Source: Cinclus cinclus (taxonomy: Eukaryota; Chordata; Aves; Passeriformes; Cinclidae). From it: a DNA stretch of 64,000 bases. Position numbers and translations under genes: made by a program. Location: positions 30,576,654 through 30,640,653 of the forward strand of contig NC_085052.1 in NCBI RefSeq assembly GCF_963662255.1, read 5' to 3'. The notes under the pieces were generated by a model, which saw nothing but the letters and a program-made list of their open reading frames with translations, ran no database searches and had not been told where the DNA came from. This document shows, piece by piece, positions 42,301-57,300 of this stretch; position 1 is the first letter of the stretch; every line of letters starts with the position of its first letter.

Positions 42301-45300
42301 GTGGAAGAGACCCCTGAGTTCTACCTGCTCTGTAAGTTCAAATTATCTTGAATTTCCTCTTACTTCCTTTTTTAACTTGTCAAAATATTCTCTGCTGCAA
42401 TTCTCTGTTCATCTTTTTGCTTAGAGCCACTAAGTTTCCAAGAGCTGAAGGGATTCTTATGGTGGCTGCTCCCCAAAAGCTATTTCAAGCTGCATTCTGA
42501 GCACACACATGTCCCATAACCTCCTTATGGCTGTTGGAATACACAGGGGTATGGGCAGGGAGATTTTAGAAATAAAAAAGGAGTAAGGAATATAGGTGAA
42601 ATCTGAACTCCCATATACCCATTCCCTACAGAACACCTTCAATACCCATCCACAAGCACTGCTGGTGGATAACTTGACATTCACCTGCTTCCATTAAGCA
42701 TTCCTGATCATACAAACAGATGGGGGAAACACATGAGCATATATAGTTAGGGTTCAGACACCTAGCAAGTGAACAAGAACTGCCCCACTCCAAAAGTAAA
42801 AATTATTTATGACTAGTTTTAAGCCCCCATGTGAGCACCAATGACAGCACAGCAGAAAGGGCTGGAAACAAGAACAAGACAGGGTAGTATTTCAGAAAGG
42901 GAGAGGGAAAATCCCATTAGCTTATGCCTGTTTGCCAAATCCTAAATGGTCAGATGCTGTAGTTCCACAAGCACTTTCCAATCTACTCACACTTTCATAT
43001 CACTGAATAAATCTTTAAAAAGACAATTAACAGCATTCTGAAGGAACAGAAACTACAACAGAAAGAAGAAGCATGTTAAGAGCAAAAGTTATTGTCTCTC
43101 AATTTGGTTTTTAACTCACCAGACTACAGAAGATCTCAGACCTCAGAACATGAGGCTTTGGTACACCCTGAGCTCTACAGCACCACTGCAAAGCAGAACA
43201 AACCATGCCAGTGCCAATTCTTTCATTAAAGATGGAATCAGTCATGAAGTGCTTTAAATCATTCACTTCCCTCCCTAAATGCTTAATGTTATGGGAATCT
43301 CTGACAACCTGAACAAATGGATTGCTCTAAAGATGCTGTGGACGATTTACACCTGTTTGTGTGTTTTCTAAACATTTATTTAAAAATACTTTAACCCTCC
43401 TCATCACTAGAATAAGACTACAGCATCTGGTATTTGTTAAAACCAGGAAATTCCTGTTTTTCCCTTATGAAACTGTTGAGAGTTGATAATAGTTTTTTGG
43501 TTTTTATAAATTTAGCTTTGTGATGAGGTGCTTTAGAAAACTCATATTAAGTAATAAATAATAAATTTTAATTAGCAAATGTTTGAAATCTGCTTATGCT
43601 AAATTCAGACAGCCTTTTGCAATTCAAAAACCCCATCAGAAAATATTTATCAAGTGTAAGTTAATGAATTAGCATTATGATATTTAAAATATGGCACTTT
43701 GGACTCATCAATTTAAAAGCTGTAATCCATATAACAGAAGAGAAATTATACAGAAGTTCACAAGTCATCTACTCTTGGTTCTTCGGCTTTATTATAGCAC
43801 ATTTTTTTCAAAAAGATCACAAAAGGATTCTGGATCTTGTATAGAACTTAATCTTCTTAATCTTAATCTTGCTGAATCTTACTACGCACACCTTGGCTGT
43901 AAATTTCAATACCTTTATGTTTCAGTTCAGAACAAAGCATGGTCTGTCCTTACTGATTTATTATCAGTGGAGTCTAACTAAAACTGTCAAGAGCAGTGAG
44001 AAGAATGACACCCTTAAGCCCTAAGTGCTTCATGACAGAGTGACCAATATCACAGAAAGAAAAGCAATGTTCTCCTAATGACTGCTTTCCCCTATACTGG
44101 GAGGAAAGCTGTGAACGACCTAAGGCCACAACACACAGGACGTGAAGCTGCTGAAACAACATGCAAAGTATATTGCAAAACTATACCAAAAAATCTGATG
44201 TGTGTTGATGATGACTGGGTGCAGCACGGGGCTGGGGTGAAGCCCAGTCCATGCACAGCTGCTGCTCCCCCACGCCATGGCTCAGGCACTCAGTCCCAGC
44301 CAAGGAGGCAGGCAGAGATAGCATGTTCTGAGTTCAAGTCCCCTGAGAGCTGGCCACTTAATAGCTGCAGACTCTCAATCACAAAATGTCATTGAGTGAA
44401 GCAAAGAGTATGCTAAACACTTTGAATATTTACCCCTAGATAAACAGCTGCCATAGCTGCAAATGGAAAGTTACAGAATCGCAAACAATTAGTATTAAGT
44501 GGAAACAGAACACATAAACTACATTTTATTTCGTAAGAAATAGGAACCTCAGGGTTAAGGGGTTCTTTGTACACATGATGTAATTTACTACCTTGTGTGT
44601 ATATATACACACAACTTAGCACACCAGAGCTGGCCAGGGAGAACAAGTTTTAACTCTGGAGGCACCCTGAAATCCACAGGCATTTGAAACACTTTTTAAA
44701 AGAGCATAGCATATTCCTAAAATGTCTCATTTACATCCCATCGCTATCTCACTATCTAAAGTTTCTTTTGGCATGAAGACTTTCCAGGATAATCATTCCC
44801 ACTGCAGATACTTTCAGTATACCCAGCTGTAATATGTGTTCCCTTGCCTCAATTTTTAGTTTTAATCAGCTCATAACTCTTAGCTGTTTTATTTCCCATG
44901 GTACTCAAATTCATTCCATGTACTGATAGAGCTTCACCATATTATCTTCCACTTGAGATCACTAATAAAGAGGTTAAATTAATTTAAAGCTGCATCTCCA
45001 AGTACCAATAAACCAAACAAACCACCTCTCTTACCCCTCTTGTGTTGGCCTTTCATTCATGTTTTTCATATTCAGAATTAAGCCCATTTAAATCAGGGGA
45101 AAAAGTTACAGGCACCACTTTATTTCTTCCTTTCTGTCCTCAGAAGAAAAACAAACTCCTGTGCCTCAACTTCCTGAGGAGCATTAGGTGTGCATCAATT
45201 CACAGCACCCCAAGGAGAGGGTACACAGAACTCCCCAGGTTTGCACAGAGACCTTGTCACTCTTGCATTACTATAAATGTTAGTTCTACATACTAAAGCC

Positions 45301-48300
45301 TACATACATAACACCTGTGTTTTTCCCAGTCTTAATTCCTTCCCCAATTCCCCCTTTTAAGTGAGATTCTTTTCCCGTGCAATGGGGAAAAGAAAAAATG
45401 AAATCAATTTGGACTTTAATACCATGTGGTAAAGTACCTCAGAGACAATCTCACTTTAAACCATAAAAATTTTATTAATCCTGCACCTTTCTTTCTAAAA
45501 ATATAATTTTTCTTCCCAAGAGATCTTATTCATTCACTAAGGCTAGCCCACATCTCCACCTATATATTTTATATATAACAAAGACAGAAATTATCTGAAG
45601 TTTACTTTCTCGGTTTTTAAATATGTATCAACCTGGACAGAAATGCATGAAATGTTAAAAATCACTCCAAATTTATTTTTTTTTTATGCAGAAGAGAAAT
45701 TACTTGTTGCTTTCAATCAGTCACAGCTATCTGTCCTTAAGAACAGAACAAGAAGGTTTATTTCAAAGAGAGATGCTCCAGACTTAGTTCACACTAATAG
45801 GCTGGACTTCCAAAATAATTTAAAACCTAATACTGGCCATTCCTAAGAAAGACATCCACTTAGGTTTCTTAGAGAACAAAAAAACCATGCAGGCTGTCCC
45901 TAAGAGGGACACAATGAATATTTACTGTTCTGCTGGGATTGGCCAACACATCTTTGTACTCTACAGAAACAAACAAAAAACCCCACAAAACACCCACTCA
46001 TCTCAAATGTTACCAGAAACACTGACTTTGGCTGCTGTAAAATAAAGAAACTGCTCTGATTAGATACAGAATCAGACAGCACAAGGCACACATGCTTAAT
46101 ACAACAGTACAACAATATTGATTTAATAAAATACTCACAGAACTGCAAGCTCCATAAAATGGGTTTGTGCATAGAATATAAAGCCAAGATAACTTCAACA
46201 AAAAATTACTCTAAGCATCAGCAGACTGCAATGAAAATACTTTAGATAACCAGTATCGATGGGTGACTCTAAAAATCTAATTCTTTATTCTGTGGTTTTA
46301 CTATGCTAAAAACAAATCCAACCCCATAACAAGAACAAAATAAAATACCTTTTTTCGATTTTGCTCCAATCTTCAGCTTTGATGGCCAAGCAATCTGTGT
46401 ATTTGTTTCTTCCATAATCTATTAAAACAGAAAGCATTTTCAAAAAAATAAGTTTTTGTTTTTCTCCTGCAAAAACATAAGTTCATTGTCTGAAAATACA
46501 GTGTTGACCATTCTTAAAACTGTTGTTTATTATTACTTCTAAATAGCACAAGCCATTAACTGCTTCTCTGGTTTTCTTGAGAACTTCTGTCTTAAGTGTA
46601 GCTGAGATCTGATCATTCAAAAGAATTCCCAGATTCAACCCCAAGATGCTCAACAGCTTCCATGAAGTTCAGTTCAAATGATCACTAATAGCTACAGGAG
46701 GCTCTACATCCATCTCAGAGGGAATTTCAAACCTTTACAATTCAACACAAGTATTTCTTCAGTTACCTTAAAATGGTTTTTAAGTAAAGCCTATCAAATT
46801 TAAATTGAGTCTTTTTCAGTCTCCATAAGCCAAGATATATTTGTTTGCCTCACCTTTACCCAAAAGCAGCTCTTCATGATAAACTTATCCAGACTGCAGA
46901 ATGTTTACTTCTCAGTTTAGCAGACAGCAGACATTTGACAGCATTTATTTATTATGACACAGTGTGCAAACCTACCTGTACATCTCCAACCAGCCAACAG
47001 GGAAAAACCATGCACACACTCCCAAACTGGGAAAACCATACAGTCATTTAGCTCAGTGTCAACTCTCATTCTCTTGCTGCCTTTGGCCCAGTAAAAATTC
47101 CATCAGCCCTATTACAGGCATATTATACTGAAATTTCATCCTGGCACAGAGCTACAGTGCTTCACCAAGCCATTTAGTTGTAAAACAGGAGAAGGAAGTG
47201 CTTGACACCAAAGACTTTAGATATGTGAACGGAAATACAGCTCCTAGAAATGCTGGGTATGTCTACTGAGAGAAAGGACTTCTTTTATATCAAGATCTTA
47301 TCAACAAGCACGATGAGTTCATACCTCTCATCACACTTAAGATGGAATGAAAACAATTAAAATATCAAAATGATTAGCAAAGCCACTTCCAGGAAGAAAA
47401 CTAATGCATTAAGAAAACAGTTATGATACCAGCAAATTTTCCACAACAGTAAAATTCAGAATTAAGGCAGATTTCTCTAACAGTTCCTAATTCTCATCTT
47501 CTACATCCAAAACCCAAGGACACCACAACAACTTCCAGATTAGTATGCCATGTGGAAAAACTGAAAGCATCAGCCAGACTTCATTATACTGTCTTTTTGG
47601 TTTCAGCACTATTGGATAATAAGTTACAGCTGAAATAAAACATTTCCAGGAGGGTGAAATTCTACCAGCAACATACATATACTTTTCACCATTTTTCAAT
47701 CCAGATGTGAAAAAAGCTATTTCAAAGAATTCACTTGACTCTGATAAAAGGCTTTGGGCCAGGACTTTTAAATTGTGCAGCAGGCAGTGAAATACACAGA
47801 AAATTGGAAGGCACTAGCTAAAAGGAAAAGGGAGATGCTAAAACAAAGAATGGTGCAGGACTGAGTTATAGAAGATCCAACATGAAAGGAACCACAAGAG
47901 AGGAGACAGAAGAAGAATGCATGTCATTCAAGGCAAGTGATACATCCCATCAGTCATTTACCCTCCCTATAAAGGTTGGAGACTTCTGTCTTACAGAAAT
48001 TAAATCCTCACAATTTCTTACATTAAACTAAAATAAAATGAAAGCCCACAACTTCACAGCTGTGAATTCTGGGGACATATGAGAAAGATGCATATGAGAT
48101 CTTCAAAGGAAAAGCAGCCTGACTGCCAGCCACTGAGTTGGCCATCTACAATCCTTAAGCTCTTTGCAATGCTAAAAATTGCCACATTAGACCAAAAGAA
48201 GACAACTCAGTTTGATCACTACAAAGACAAGTTTATCTTCTGTCCTAGACAGGTTAAAAAAAAAATCAGGGTGCATTTAAATGAAGTACATTTACTGAAG

Positions 48301-51300
48301 TATCAAAATGCTCAGTCTGTGCTGGCTTTCAACTCCAGATTGCAACATTGCAATAAATCAGGGCTTTCATAAGAACACTTGAAATTAAACACTGCTTCCT
48401 TCTCAAACTATCACTGTATTTAAGGTACTATTTATGAATTGCATTTATTATAACAGCAGTGTCACAAAGCTCTGGAAAACTTGGAACTGAGTTTTTGTTA
48501 CAGCAGTTGAACTTGAAAGTAAAGATGATATTGAAGACCATGTAGATCACTGCTGCATCAACTTTTTGTTTCAGCTTTATCATTCAAACCCAAGCAGTTT
48601 TTAGTGCCAAGATTTTATTTTTTTCCTGGAAAAAATTGGACTTATTCCATGACAACCTCAAATGCATGTTGCAGTGGTGATGCTTTATCAGTGAAAACTC
48701 AGTGTTATGCCACATACCCTGAGAACAGGGGTTCTGCTTTCACATGAACAAAAAGAGAACTCACAAATACTCCAGCTATAATACATGTGTTCCAATTGTA
48801 TAAATACTCGAGTTACATAACACTTAGAGGCAATTCAGCCTAGGGATGACTCAGAGTTCATGATCTCTGCAGAACAGCACCTCTGCACAACTTTTGCTTA
48901 TTTCCAGTTTCAGTAAGTGACAAAGTGAGTACTAATCAATGCTCTCCTCACCTCGAGGGATCAACTGACCCCAGGGATCAGGCATATCTGGCAGCAAGGT
49001 TTAATCCCCAAGTAAATTAACTCATGCTTCTTCTCAAAATTAACAAAAACCTAAGAAATTGTCTTTCTACAACTTTCCTTACCCCCCCCCCCCCTTTCCC
49101 CAAGTGTAATTGTAGTGTTTACAAGCCAAAATATGTAAGCTATTCTCAGTGGAGAAAAAACAGAAGAGGACAAGACACTGGAAGACACCAACAAAACAAA
49201 CCAGACTGTACTCTGACCCTGAAAAAATTGGCCCTAGTTGCAAATCATTGGGCCTTCAAGAAAAAAAAAGTCTAAATGTAAGGCAGCTGGAAGACAAACT
49301 TTTGGCTTCCTTGTATTCCAGCTTGAAAAGTTTATAGTTGATGCACTTTGGGGAGTTTTTACATTAAGACAGTAAGAAATTATTTTTCTTATGCTGTATT
49401 TTTTGTTTAGCTGATTTTGGATGGAAACTGGAATGTCCTGAATGAAACAAAAGCAACCAACCAAAACTCTCCCAAAGCCCACAAGTATTTCAGAATTCAA
49501 AGGAAGTATTTTACACACAGCAGATGAACAAGAACAACATATATAACAGATCTTTCTTCATTTAAAGCAAGCACACTAAAGCAGAGTATCATTCTTTATA
49601 GTTAGTGATGGTAAGACACCTATTTCTGACCTTCCCACCTTTGGGATTTGGGCATCTTGGCCTTTTCTTAGCCTCAGGTATTAATCACAGTGAAAGGAAA
49701 AATGGGTCAGTCAAGAACCTGCATCTACTAGTGGGCTCCTGCAGTTTCCCAGTCAGAATTCCTTCCCCACTTTTCCCCACTTAAGTGAAATCTTTTTTTC
49801 ACACAAGTGAGAAAAATAAAAAAAGTAAATCAGTTTGGACTTCAATGCCATGTGGAAAAGTAACTCAGAAACCATCTCACTTTACACCATAAACATGTTT
49901 TGCCTATTCTCAGAATATTTGGTTTCACAGACTTAAAATGTTCATCTTGCACCTTCAGCTTTCAGAAAAGTTGTCTTAATCCCCTCAGACTGTATATATT
50001 TACAGCTGTATAAACAAGTTTATTCTTACGGTTTATTTGAACCATGGAATATAACTTAGATGAAAATGAAAGGAAAATATATTACCATAGGACAAGACGT
50101 GAAGTGAAGAGTCACAGCAGATAAGTGAAATTCTACATGGGTTGATCCTTAGTTCTTCTTCTTGCAATGCATAAGGGGTGATGCAGCATAATCTGAAAGG
50201 ATGACTAATCCCTGAACATGACTTTTGGCAGCATGAGCAGTGCAATGGGTGTAGCTAGAAACAGAATTATTATATTTCATGGTTTGTTGGTTTTGTTTTG
50301 TTTGTTGTTGTTGTTGTTTGGGGAGAAGAGAAAGCAAGGCAAGAACAAGGATAGGAAGGAAGAACAAAACTCCAATGAGGGTTGTATGAAGTTACCCATC
50401 GCGATTCAAACTCCAAAAGTGGTGAGGGCAGTGAAAGCATTTGTGTTGCCAGACCACATCAGTGGGGCAGCATCAAGGACAACTGGCTTGGTGAGGAAAT
50501 TTGAGGAACAGAAGGAGATAAAGGAGAGATTACAAAATTTAGCCCAAAGCCTGGTGCAAGTACGCAGCTCTTGTGGAAGTCTGGCCAACATTTTGGGTAT
50601 GGCAATGGATTTGCATCCCAAGGCCTGTTGTGGTTTCTCTCCACCTGAGGTGATCTACATAAGAAATTCCAACCAATTCACTGTCAGTCAGAGATACTAC
50701 TTGGAGTTAGACAGAACAGCCTGACCCCAGAGTGTAAGCACTAATTCTGCAGGTAAGGATGAGTGGCTGTTCCTGAGGAACAGCAATGGCACATGGGCCC
50801 AGGCCCCCCAGATTCCAGACTACACTGTCCAGAGTTTCCAGTTTGTGCTCCTGTGTGGCAAAAAACCCATCTGCTATGCAGAAAACCAGAATCAAAACCA
50901 TAAAATAATAATAATAAAAAAGCTTTAATAAGTTTGTTCTGAGTTCAGACTGTCAGACCTGACAGCACACAGGCAAGGGCAATCTGTTTAAAATACACAA
51001 CCAAATGATGCCCAGGGAGGACAAGGATCAAGCTCCACTTGTGTGTCTGTATGGGAAGGAGCAGTGGAACAACAGGACCTTCCCACATGCAAGGACATGA
51101 GTGCCTGGGCATCTCCACAGGCAGGGCTCCTCATTTTCCCGTTTTATAGTCCAGCTGGCAGAAACCCAGACACATTTTCAGAAAAGCTGACTGCTTGGCT
51201 AGTCCTTCTTTCCTAGTTTTACTTATCTTGAACAAGGCAATACGTAAATTATTTTAGACATTACCCTCTGGAATAAGCAGCATGGATAAAGATCAATACT

Positions 51301-54300
51301 CTCTCATGTCTTTCGTCACGTTTCTACTGCAAGTCATTTGTTTCAATACTGCAGGAAATTGATCTCCACCTACTCACTTGTCCATCTCTGTTAAACTGAT
51401 TTTTATCTCAAGTTTTTATTAAATGCTAAAACAACTATCAAAAACCATTGATGTGTTTCTGATTGACATAGAAAAAGGGACCAGAAGGAAAACTTGCCTG
51501 CTCCCCACCTGCATACTGCTACCCAGTGTCATGTCAAGCTAAGTAAAACACCAACAATGCTGCCCTACAGCCTCTCAAAGCCAATACTTTTGAGCAGACG
51601 TTGAGGCTTCCCCAGAGCAGCAAACAGGTTGTTTGTTGTCAAGGGCTAATCCCAGCCCATACTGATCCCAACAAATTTACCACTTTCACAAGCTATTCAC
51701 AGCCCTTCCTAAAGACCTTATCAAGAATTAAGGCAAGCATATGCAGGATGAAGAGGTCCTGAAGCTAAAATCAGAGGTCAAGGTTAACATCATATGTATT
51801 TAGTCATAGTTTACATCAATATGTATCAAAATTTATATACTAAATACACTAATGAAGAAATTATGTATAAAAGCAATAAAGGCAGCAGAGTAAAGACTCT
51901 GCAAAAGACTTTACAAATCAAACTTTCAGACTGTACATAAAAGCTCTAAATCACTAAAGATGGAATTGGGAAAGCTGCCTATATGGATATGGCTTTGGAA
52001 TTTTTATTGTTTCCATTTCCAGAAAGGAACTTTTAGCCTAGAAAGGGTGAGAACACATGCATGTATGCATATGCACATACTGAATTTTTTTAACCTTCAC
52101 TTCACCTGAAAAGAACTAAGATGATTCTTAAAACAAGGGTATTGTTTAAGCAAATATTGCAGTATTGTTGCCGCATCCAAAAACTGCATTAAGTGAACCT
52201 TCTGCAAGAATAACATTTACAGAACTTTGTACTCATAAATACAGCAAATAAAGTTAAGTAAGACTAAAGATCAATCTACCAAATACCCTTACCTATGAAG
52301 AAACACTGAAGTCCTTCACTTGATTTAAATGTTTTGTTTACCCTCAATGGAAACACTAATCAAGGGTCACAGGTAACACTTTTGTTTTAAATGGATGACA
52401 AAGCATAGACAAAACCAAAGAAAATATTTGAGCATACAAAAAATTATTCTATAGAAGTATCTGTCTGTACATTATGAATTAGCATTAATGAATTACACAA
52501 GTAATGTAAAAAATCTAAGAAAAAGTATCACTGAAAAATGAAACCCCAGAGAACACTGTTCAAAACACCAATATACATCCAACTCTCCTCTCTGAAAGCA
52601 AAAACAGCAATTTTCCTCCTTAGAAGCCAGAAACCAAATGTACATTCAAGTTGTATCATTCTCATACTTGTCTCCTTTCTATTAATTTTCTTCCCCAAGG
52701 TAAAAGTACAAAAATTTCTGAGAAGAAAATCCCTCCTCTATTCTAAGGGAGGGTTTAAGTCTCAGAATGAAAAGCACTGAGCACCTCAATTAGATGGTGG
52801 TGACAAACCATGCCTTCCCTAATGCTTTACAATGCAAGAGATCATGCATAGTGTTAAGTACAGCAAAAAAGTAGCATAAAGTTGAACTTCATCAACTAAA
52901 ACTTCATATCACAGGTAAAACCTCATGATAGTGCCCATTGTATCAGAAGCAGCACAGGAGAAACTGGACATGAAATGAAAAAACCTAAACACCTTTGGAA
53001 TTACTCCATTGCCTTAGCAGAATGGTCCCTATACTACAGATGGGATGAATGCCATTTTCCACAAAAATGAAGCCTTCCCACCACTCAGCTCTGCCTGAAC
53101 TAAGCAAAAAGTTAAGTAAGCATTCTTAATTTACCTTTTTAGAGAAACTGATCCAACCTAAACAGTCTCTTTTCCACTGGGTGGGGTCTTGCCAACAGGG
53201 AGACAAATGTGTCAATCCCAAGATTTACTGCAATGTTAACTTCTAGAGACGTTCTTTCAGCCCTCGAATCTATACCACCCTCTCCAAGCAGCCACTTTCT
53301 CTTCCCAGGAAGCTAAAAGAGAGGAAGCTCAATGTAAATTGGATGCCAGCATTCCCACCCCAGCCAGGCACTTGAAGTCAACTCTGGAAATGTATGGCCT
53401 TAATATATCCTTGGCACATACTATGAGCCAAGCTCTACATCAAGAGGTTATTTTAATGCTAGTGCAGATTCTGATTTCTACCCAGAAAAAGTGGAATCTG
53501 CGGAACCAGTTCCTGCAGCTCCAAACTGCTCCTGCGGTTGGAACAGAGACAAGACCCATGATAAAGTCTGATCACCACCAACTCACGAGGTCCCACCACC
53601 AAGATAAATAACACGGCAAGAAACTGAGAGCTGAGTGGTTGCCATCAGAAATGGAAACACAGCCCTAGGGGAGCTACAGTTATAAATAGGCAGCTTGGGA
53701 ATAGTCATGGCTGAAGACACACAGAAAGCCCTTAAGAAGTTACTCCTGAACATGGATAATAATTAGCTTGAGACATCTTAGTCTCAGGTCAATGATTAAT
53801 ACTTTTAGTGCCTGAAAATGCCCTAAACCACTTGCATTTGGAGCTCTAGATATGCTTCACGTTCAGAGATTAAAAAGTAAGACTGATCCACTTCCACCCT
53901 GATATATTGCAAACAGAAAATTAAATTTCTTTGTATCAGAATATACCTATACTTATACTATACTACCTATACTTATACTATACTACCTATACTTATAAAA
54001 TGCATACAGCAACATTGTATTAATATATTAATGAATAAGAATATTGCTAAAGTTAGAAGGTCCCAGACCAACATAAAAAAGATATTTTTCAAAGATACAA
54101 GAGAAAACACAGGATGTTGCAAACCAAGCTCTTTTACATCTTAGATAAGCAAACAGGGCTTGAGGAAGCTTCTTTGATGCCAGAGCCTCCTAAAAAAATA
54201 AAAATCGCACAATCATTAATAACTACTGCAAGAGGACTTTAACAGAAATATAATTAAAGATGCAGTTCGATATACCTATTTTTCAGATCTTCAAATAATA

Positions 54301-57300
54301 ACAGGGAGGTGTTTTTTTTGGCTTTGGTTGGACATTTGTGTTTTTTTGTTGTTGTTGTTTTGTTTTTTTTTGTGTTTCTTGCTATTACTGTTTTGAAATA
54401 CCTGGACTATTTTTAAAGGATGGCTTCACCCCATGGCGCTTCCAAAATGGCCTCAGAAACTTCTAAATTGCTAATTATTTAATAAAATTTGAAGCTACAG
54501 TTTAAACATGTTACACGTAAGCACGGGAAGGGAAATGAAATGAAACCACTAGTCTTCCTTTACACTCCTAAGCTACTAATAATTAACAGAAGAGATTTTG
54601 GTACACACATGAAACATTTGCCCAGTTGCAACTTTGTGACTCCAAGCACACTTATGTCTCCCTCAGGGACTAACAGAGTCCGCAGACAAGAGCAACATGA
54701 GCATTTAAACACACTAATTGCCTAAATAATCCAGAGACATCCAAAAACCCCCTAAGTATCTGCAACTGGGCAAATGCCTACAAACACCACTTCTGTTTTC
54801 TTAAAAAAGGTACAAAAGAAACCCAAAACCTAAAAGAACGTCAAACAATCACGACCAGTAAAACACACAAGTTACAGCTGCCTGGTAGTATTTGGTGCTT
54901 CCCACAAAACCAAGCTCTGCAAATGAACTCTAAAAGGCAGGAAAGGCAGAGCTGAGAAGAGCCCCTCCAGGCATGCTCCCAAAGCCCTCGACTAACACAC
55001 ACACACTGAATAATACTGAAATGAAGAGCTTGCATGGGACCTGGAGTCAAGCCCCTCTGCAGAGCACCATGAGTGCAGTCCCACATCAGCCCAAGAACTC
55101 CACCCAAATTCCACTAAAGCCACAGTCTTCACCTATCACCTACTGTTCACAGGCCCTTGAGATACACCACAGATACACTCCCATCCTGAGAAGTTTCAGA
55201 ATGAAAGATTATCATCAGCACTAAGATTCCCAAGGGTCTAAAAAGAAGAAAAGAAACCAACTTGATGATGGCAGAGCTGAAAGCAAACCAAAATGATGCA
55301 TGCAATTCCTCCCTGTCCACACAGCTGACCCTCAGCTCTTTTGGGTTATGAAACCTTCAGGACAGAGAATCACCACTTTCCTACATTTTATATAAGAGTG
55401 CCACATGTCTCTACAGGCCTACATAAATTATCTATTCCCTGGAACAGTGTCCTGGCTTTGCTGGGGAAAGGGCCTTGCTTCCTATGAGGCATGAGCCAGA
55501 TGATGTGGAACTTGGCGGAAAAAATCCACCATCAACTGAAAATGGGCTTTGGATCATGGACATGTAATAACTTCATATTATGTATTCCTTTCACAGAATA
55601 AATTAGAACAACAATTTAGAGAGCAAGGTCCACAAGGATGTTTTACATCAACAATATGTAAGACAACAGCAGAGCAATCCATGTTTATTTGGGATTACCT
55701 GTCACTGAACTGCAGATCCAAGAGCTCTACAGAGAAAACAATGCCATTATTTACTTATTTCCTGCTAAAGTATTAGTAGCTCCCAGTGGTTTTGAAAAAT
55801 CCTCATTAGATGATTTTAGCTTTTCCCTCATCTGAAACAGTACTAAAACTCAGAAATACTAGAAGAAAGTATGGTAAAGTCCTCAGACTTTTAAAAATGG
55901 CACTACCAAAAGATATTTATATCTACTTTTCACTTGAATTCAGGACCAGAGGAAGGGGCACTTCTTCATCTGATCTTTTCTGCCATGACAGAGTAGAAAT
56001 ACTACCTGAATTTCACCAAGAATTGGGGCTTATTCTGTAACTCCACAAGCAACTGCATTACATGTGCTTGCTTCTGGTAAAATCTTCAGTGAAATAATGC
56101 ACTTTGACATTTAAATTGTTATTGAACTCTGGAAGTTGGAAGTTGATAGGAACAGTTCAAATCCATTGAGATTCTGCTTGACTATGAAAATCCAAGTCAT
56201 ACTGCTTTTTCACATGTTTAAAGACCAGCAAAAGACTGCTTAACACCAAACCCTTGTATTAACTTTCTTTAAAAGCCTCTCTGCACACCGAGTCTCTGCC
56301 AACCCTCCAACCACAGCCTTTTCTCTCTTCCCTCTTGCCTTGATATACAAAATCACCTACCTGAATTTTTTCCTTGTCATTTGTCATTTCAACATTCCCC
56401 TGAAAATTTCTTCCACCTCACACACCACTTCCAGCCAACAGCTAACCTCAGTACATTGAGGGTAGTTCATCAGAATACAACAAACGTGGCATTTTTTTTA
56501 TACAAATAATGCCCTCATGTTCTAGATGTGGCCTTTCCAGGATGCACTTCTCCCTCCCTGTTCCACTCAAAATCCTGCCAATAATGTCCTGAAATCTCAT
56601 TATCTGAACTGTTTTTAAAAAATCTCTTTGCTGCAGCTTCAAGTTCTCAATGTTGAGTTTCTGGAAGTGTCCTGCTGCCTTAGTTTGCAATGTGTTCCTA
56701 ATGCCACAAATCACTTTCTTCCTCACTGCACCAACCTGAAACACATGAAATGAGTCTTCTTTCTGCCTCCACATACTATGCCTTATTCATTTCACATGAG
56801 ACAGGAAAAATTTAACTCTGATTAAAGGAAATTGTACAGACAGAGACAGTGAGTAAGCTGTGAGCAACCGTCCAAAGATTTCTTCCAACAAAAAAGAGCT
56901 CAAAGAAGATAGCTTCCATCTGCTTTTATTAGCTGTAGTATTGTGTGTATGTGCTTAGAAACTTCAGAAATCTACACTGTGGAATTGATGATATTATAAG
57001 ACGAACACCATTTCAAATTAGGCAGCTTAAACTAATTGCAGCACCCACACTGTGCCTAGATAATAATTATGCACAAATATGACAAGATTTAAATGCCAAG
57101 ATAGCCACTGTATCATCAGTGTGGATAAGGAGTGCACTCATTCACATACTTGAAGTTCAGCATATTTTGCCTTCCTATGAAATTAATTTCTGCTATTACA
57201 CTAGCAACTACATAATTGTAAGGCACATCATATCTACAGTAAATAATCAAGTAATCAAATACATATGTCAGATAGATAAGCAACTGAAGAAAAAATATTT

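Larger units (their letters stand above)
23023..46348 (-). other. BICC1: BICC1 intron 3 (about 23.3 kb)
   Basis: This large intron separates the KH1 core exon from the end of KH1. It is AT-rich and lacks splice-consistent coding exons on either strand. It holds homopolymer and microsatellite tracts (26102-26118, 27701-27718, 33304-33325, 33617-33727, 38941-38967, 39681-39717, 42042-42057), one CR1 fragment (39897-40090), a CpG-rich patch (31800-32215) and a candidate non-coding regulatory cluster (32230-32650). Open frames here are short and unrecognised. Confidence 0.85.

Noticed and set aside
44078..44395. Plus-strand 105-codon frame in intron 3
   Set aside because: A locally GC-richer stretch with no recognised motif; no support beyond the absence of stops.
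53339..53611. Plus-strand 90-codon frame in intron 2
   Set aside because: No recognisable domain, poor start context and no splice-consistent neighbours.
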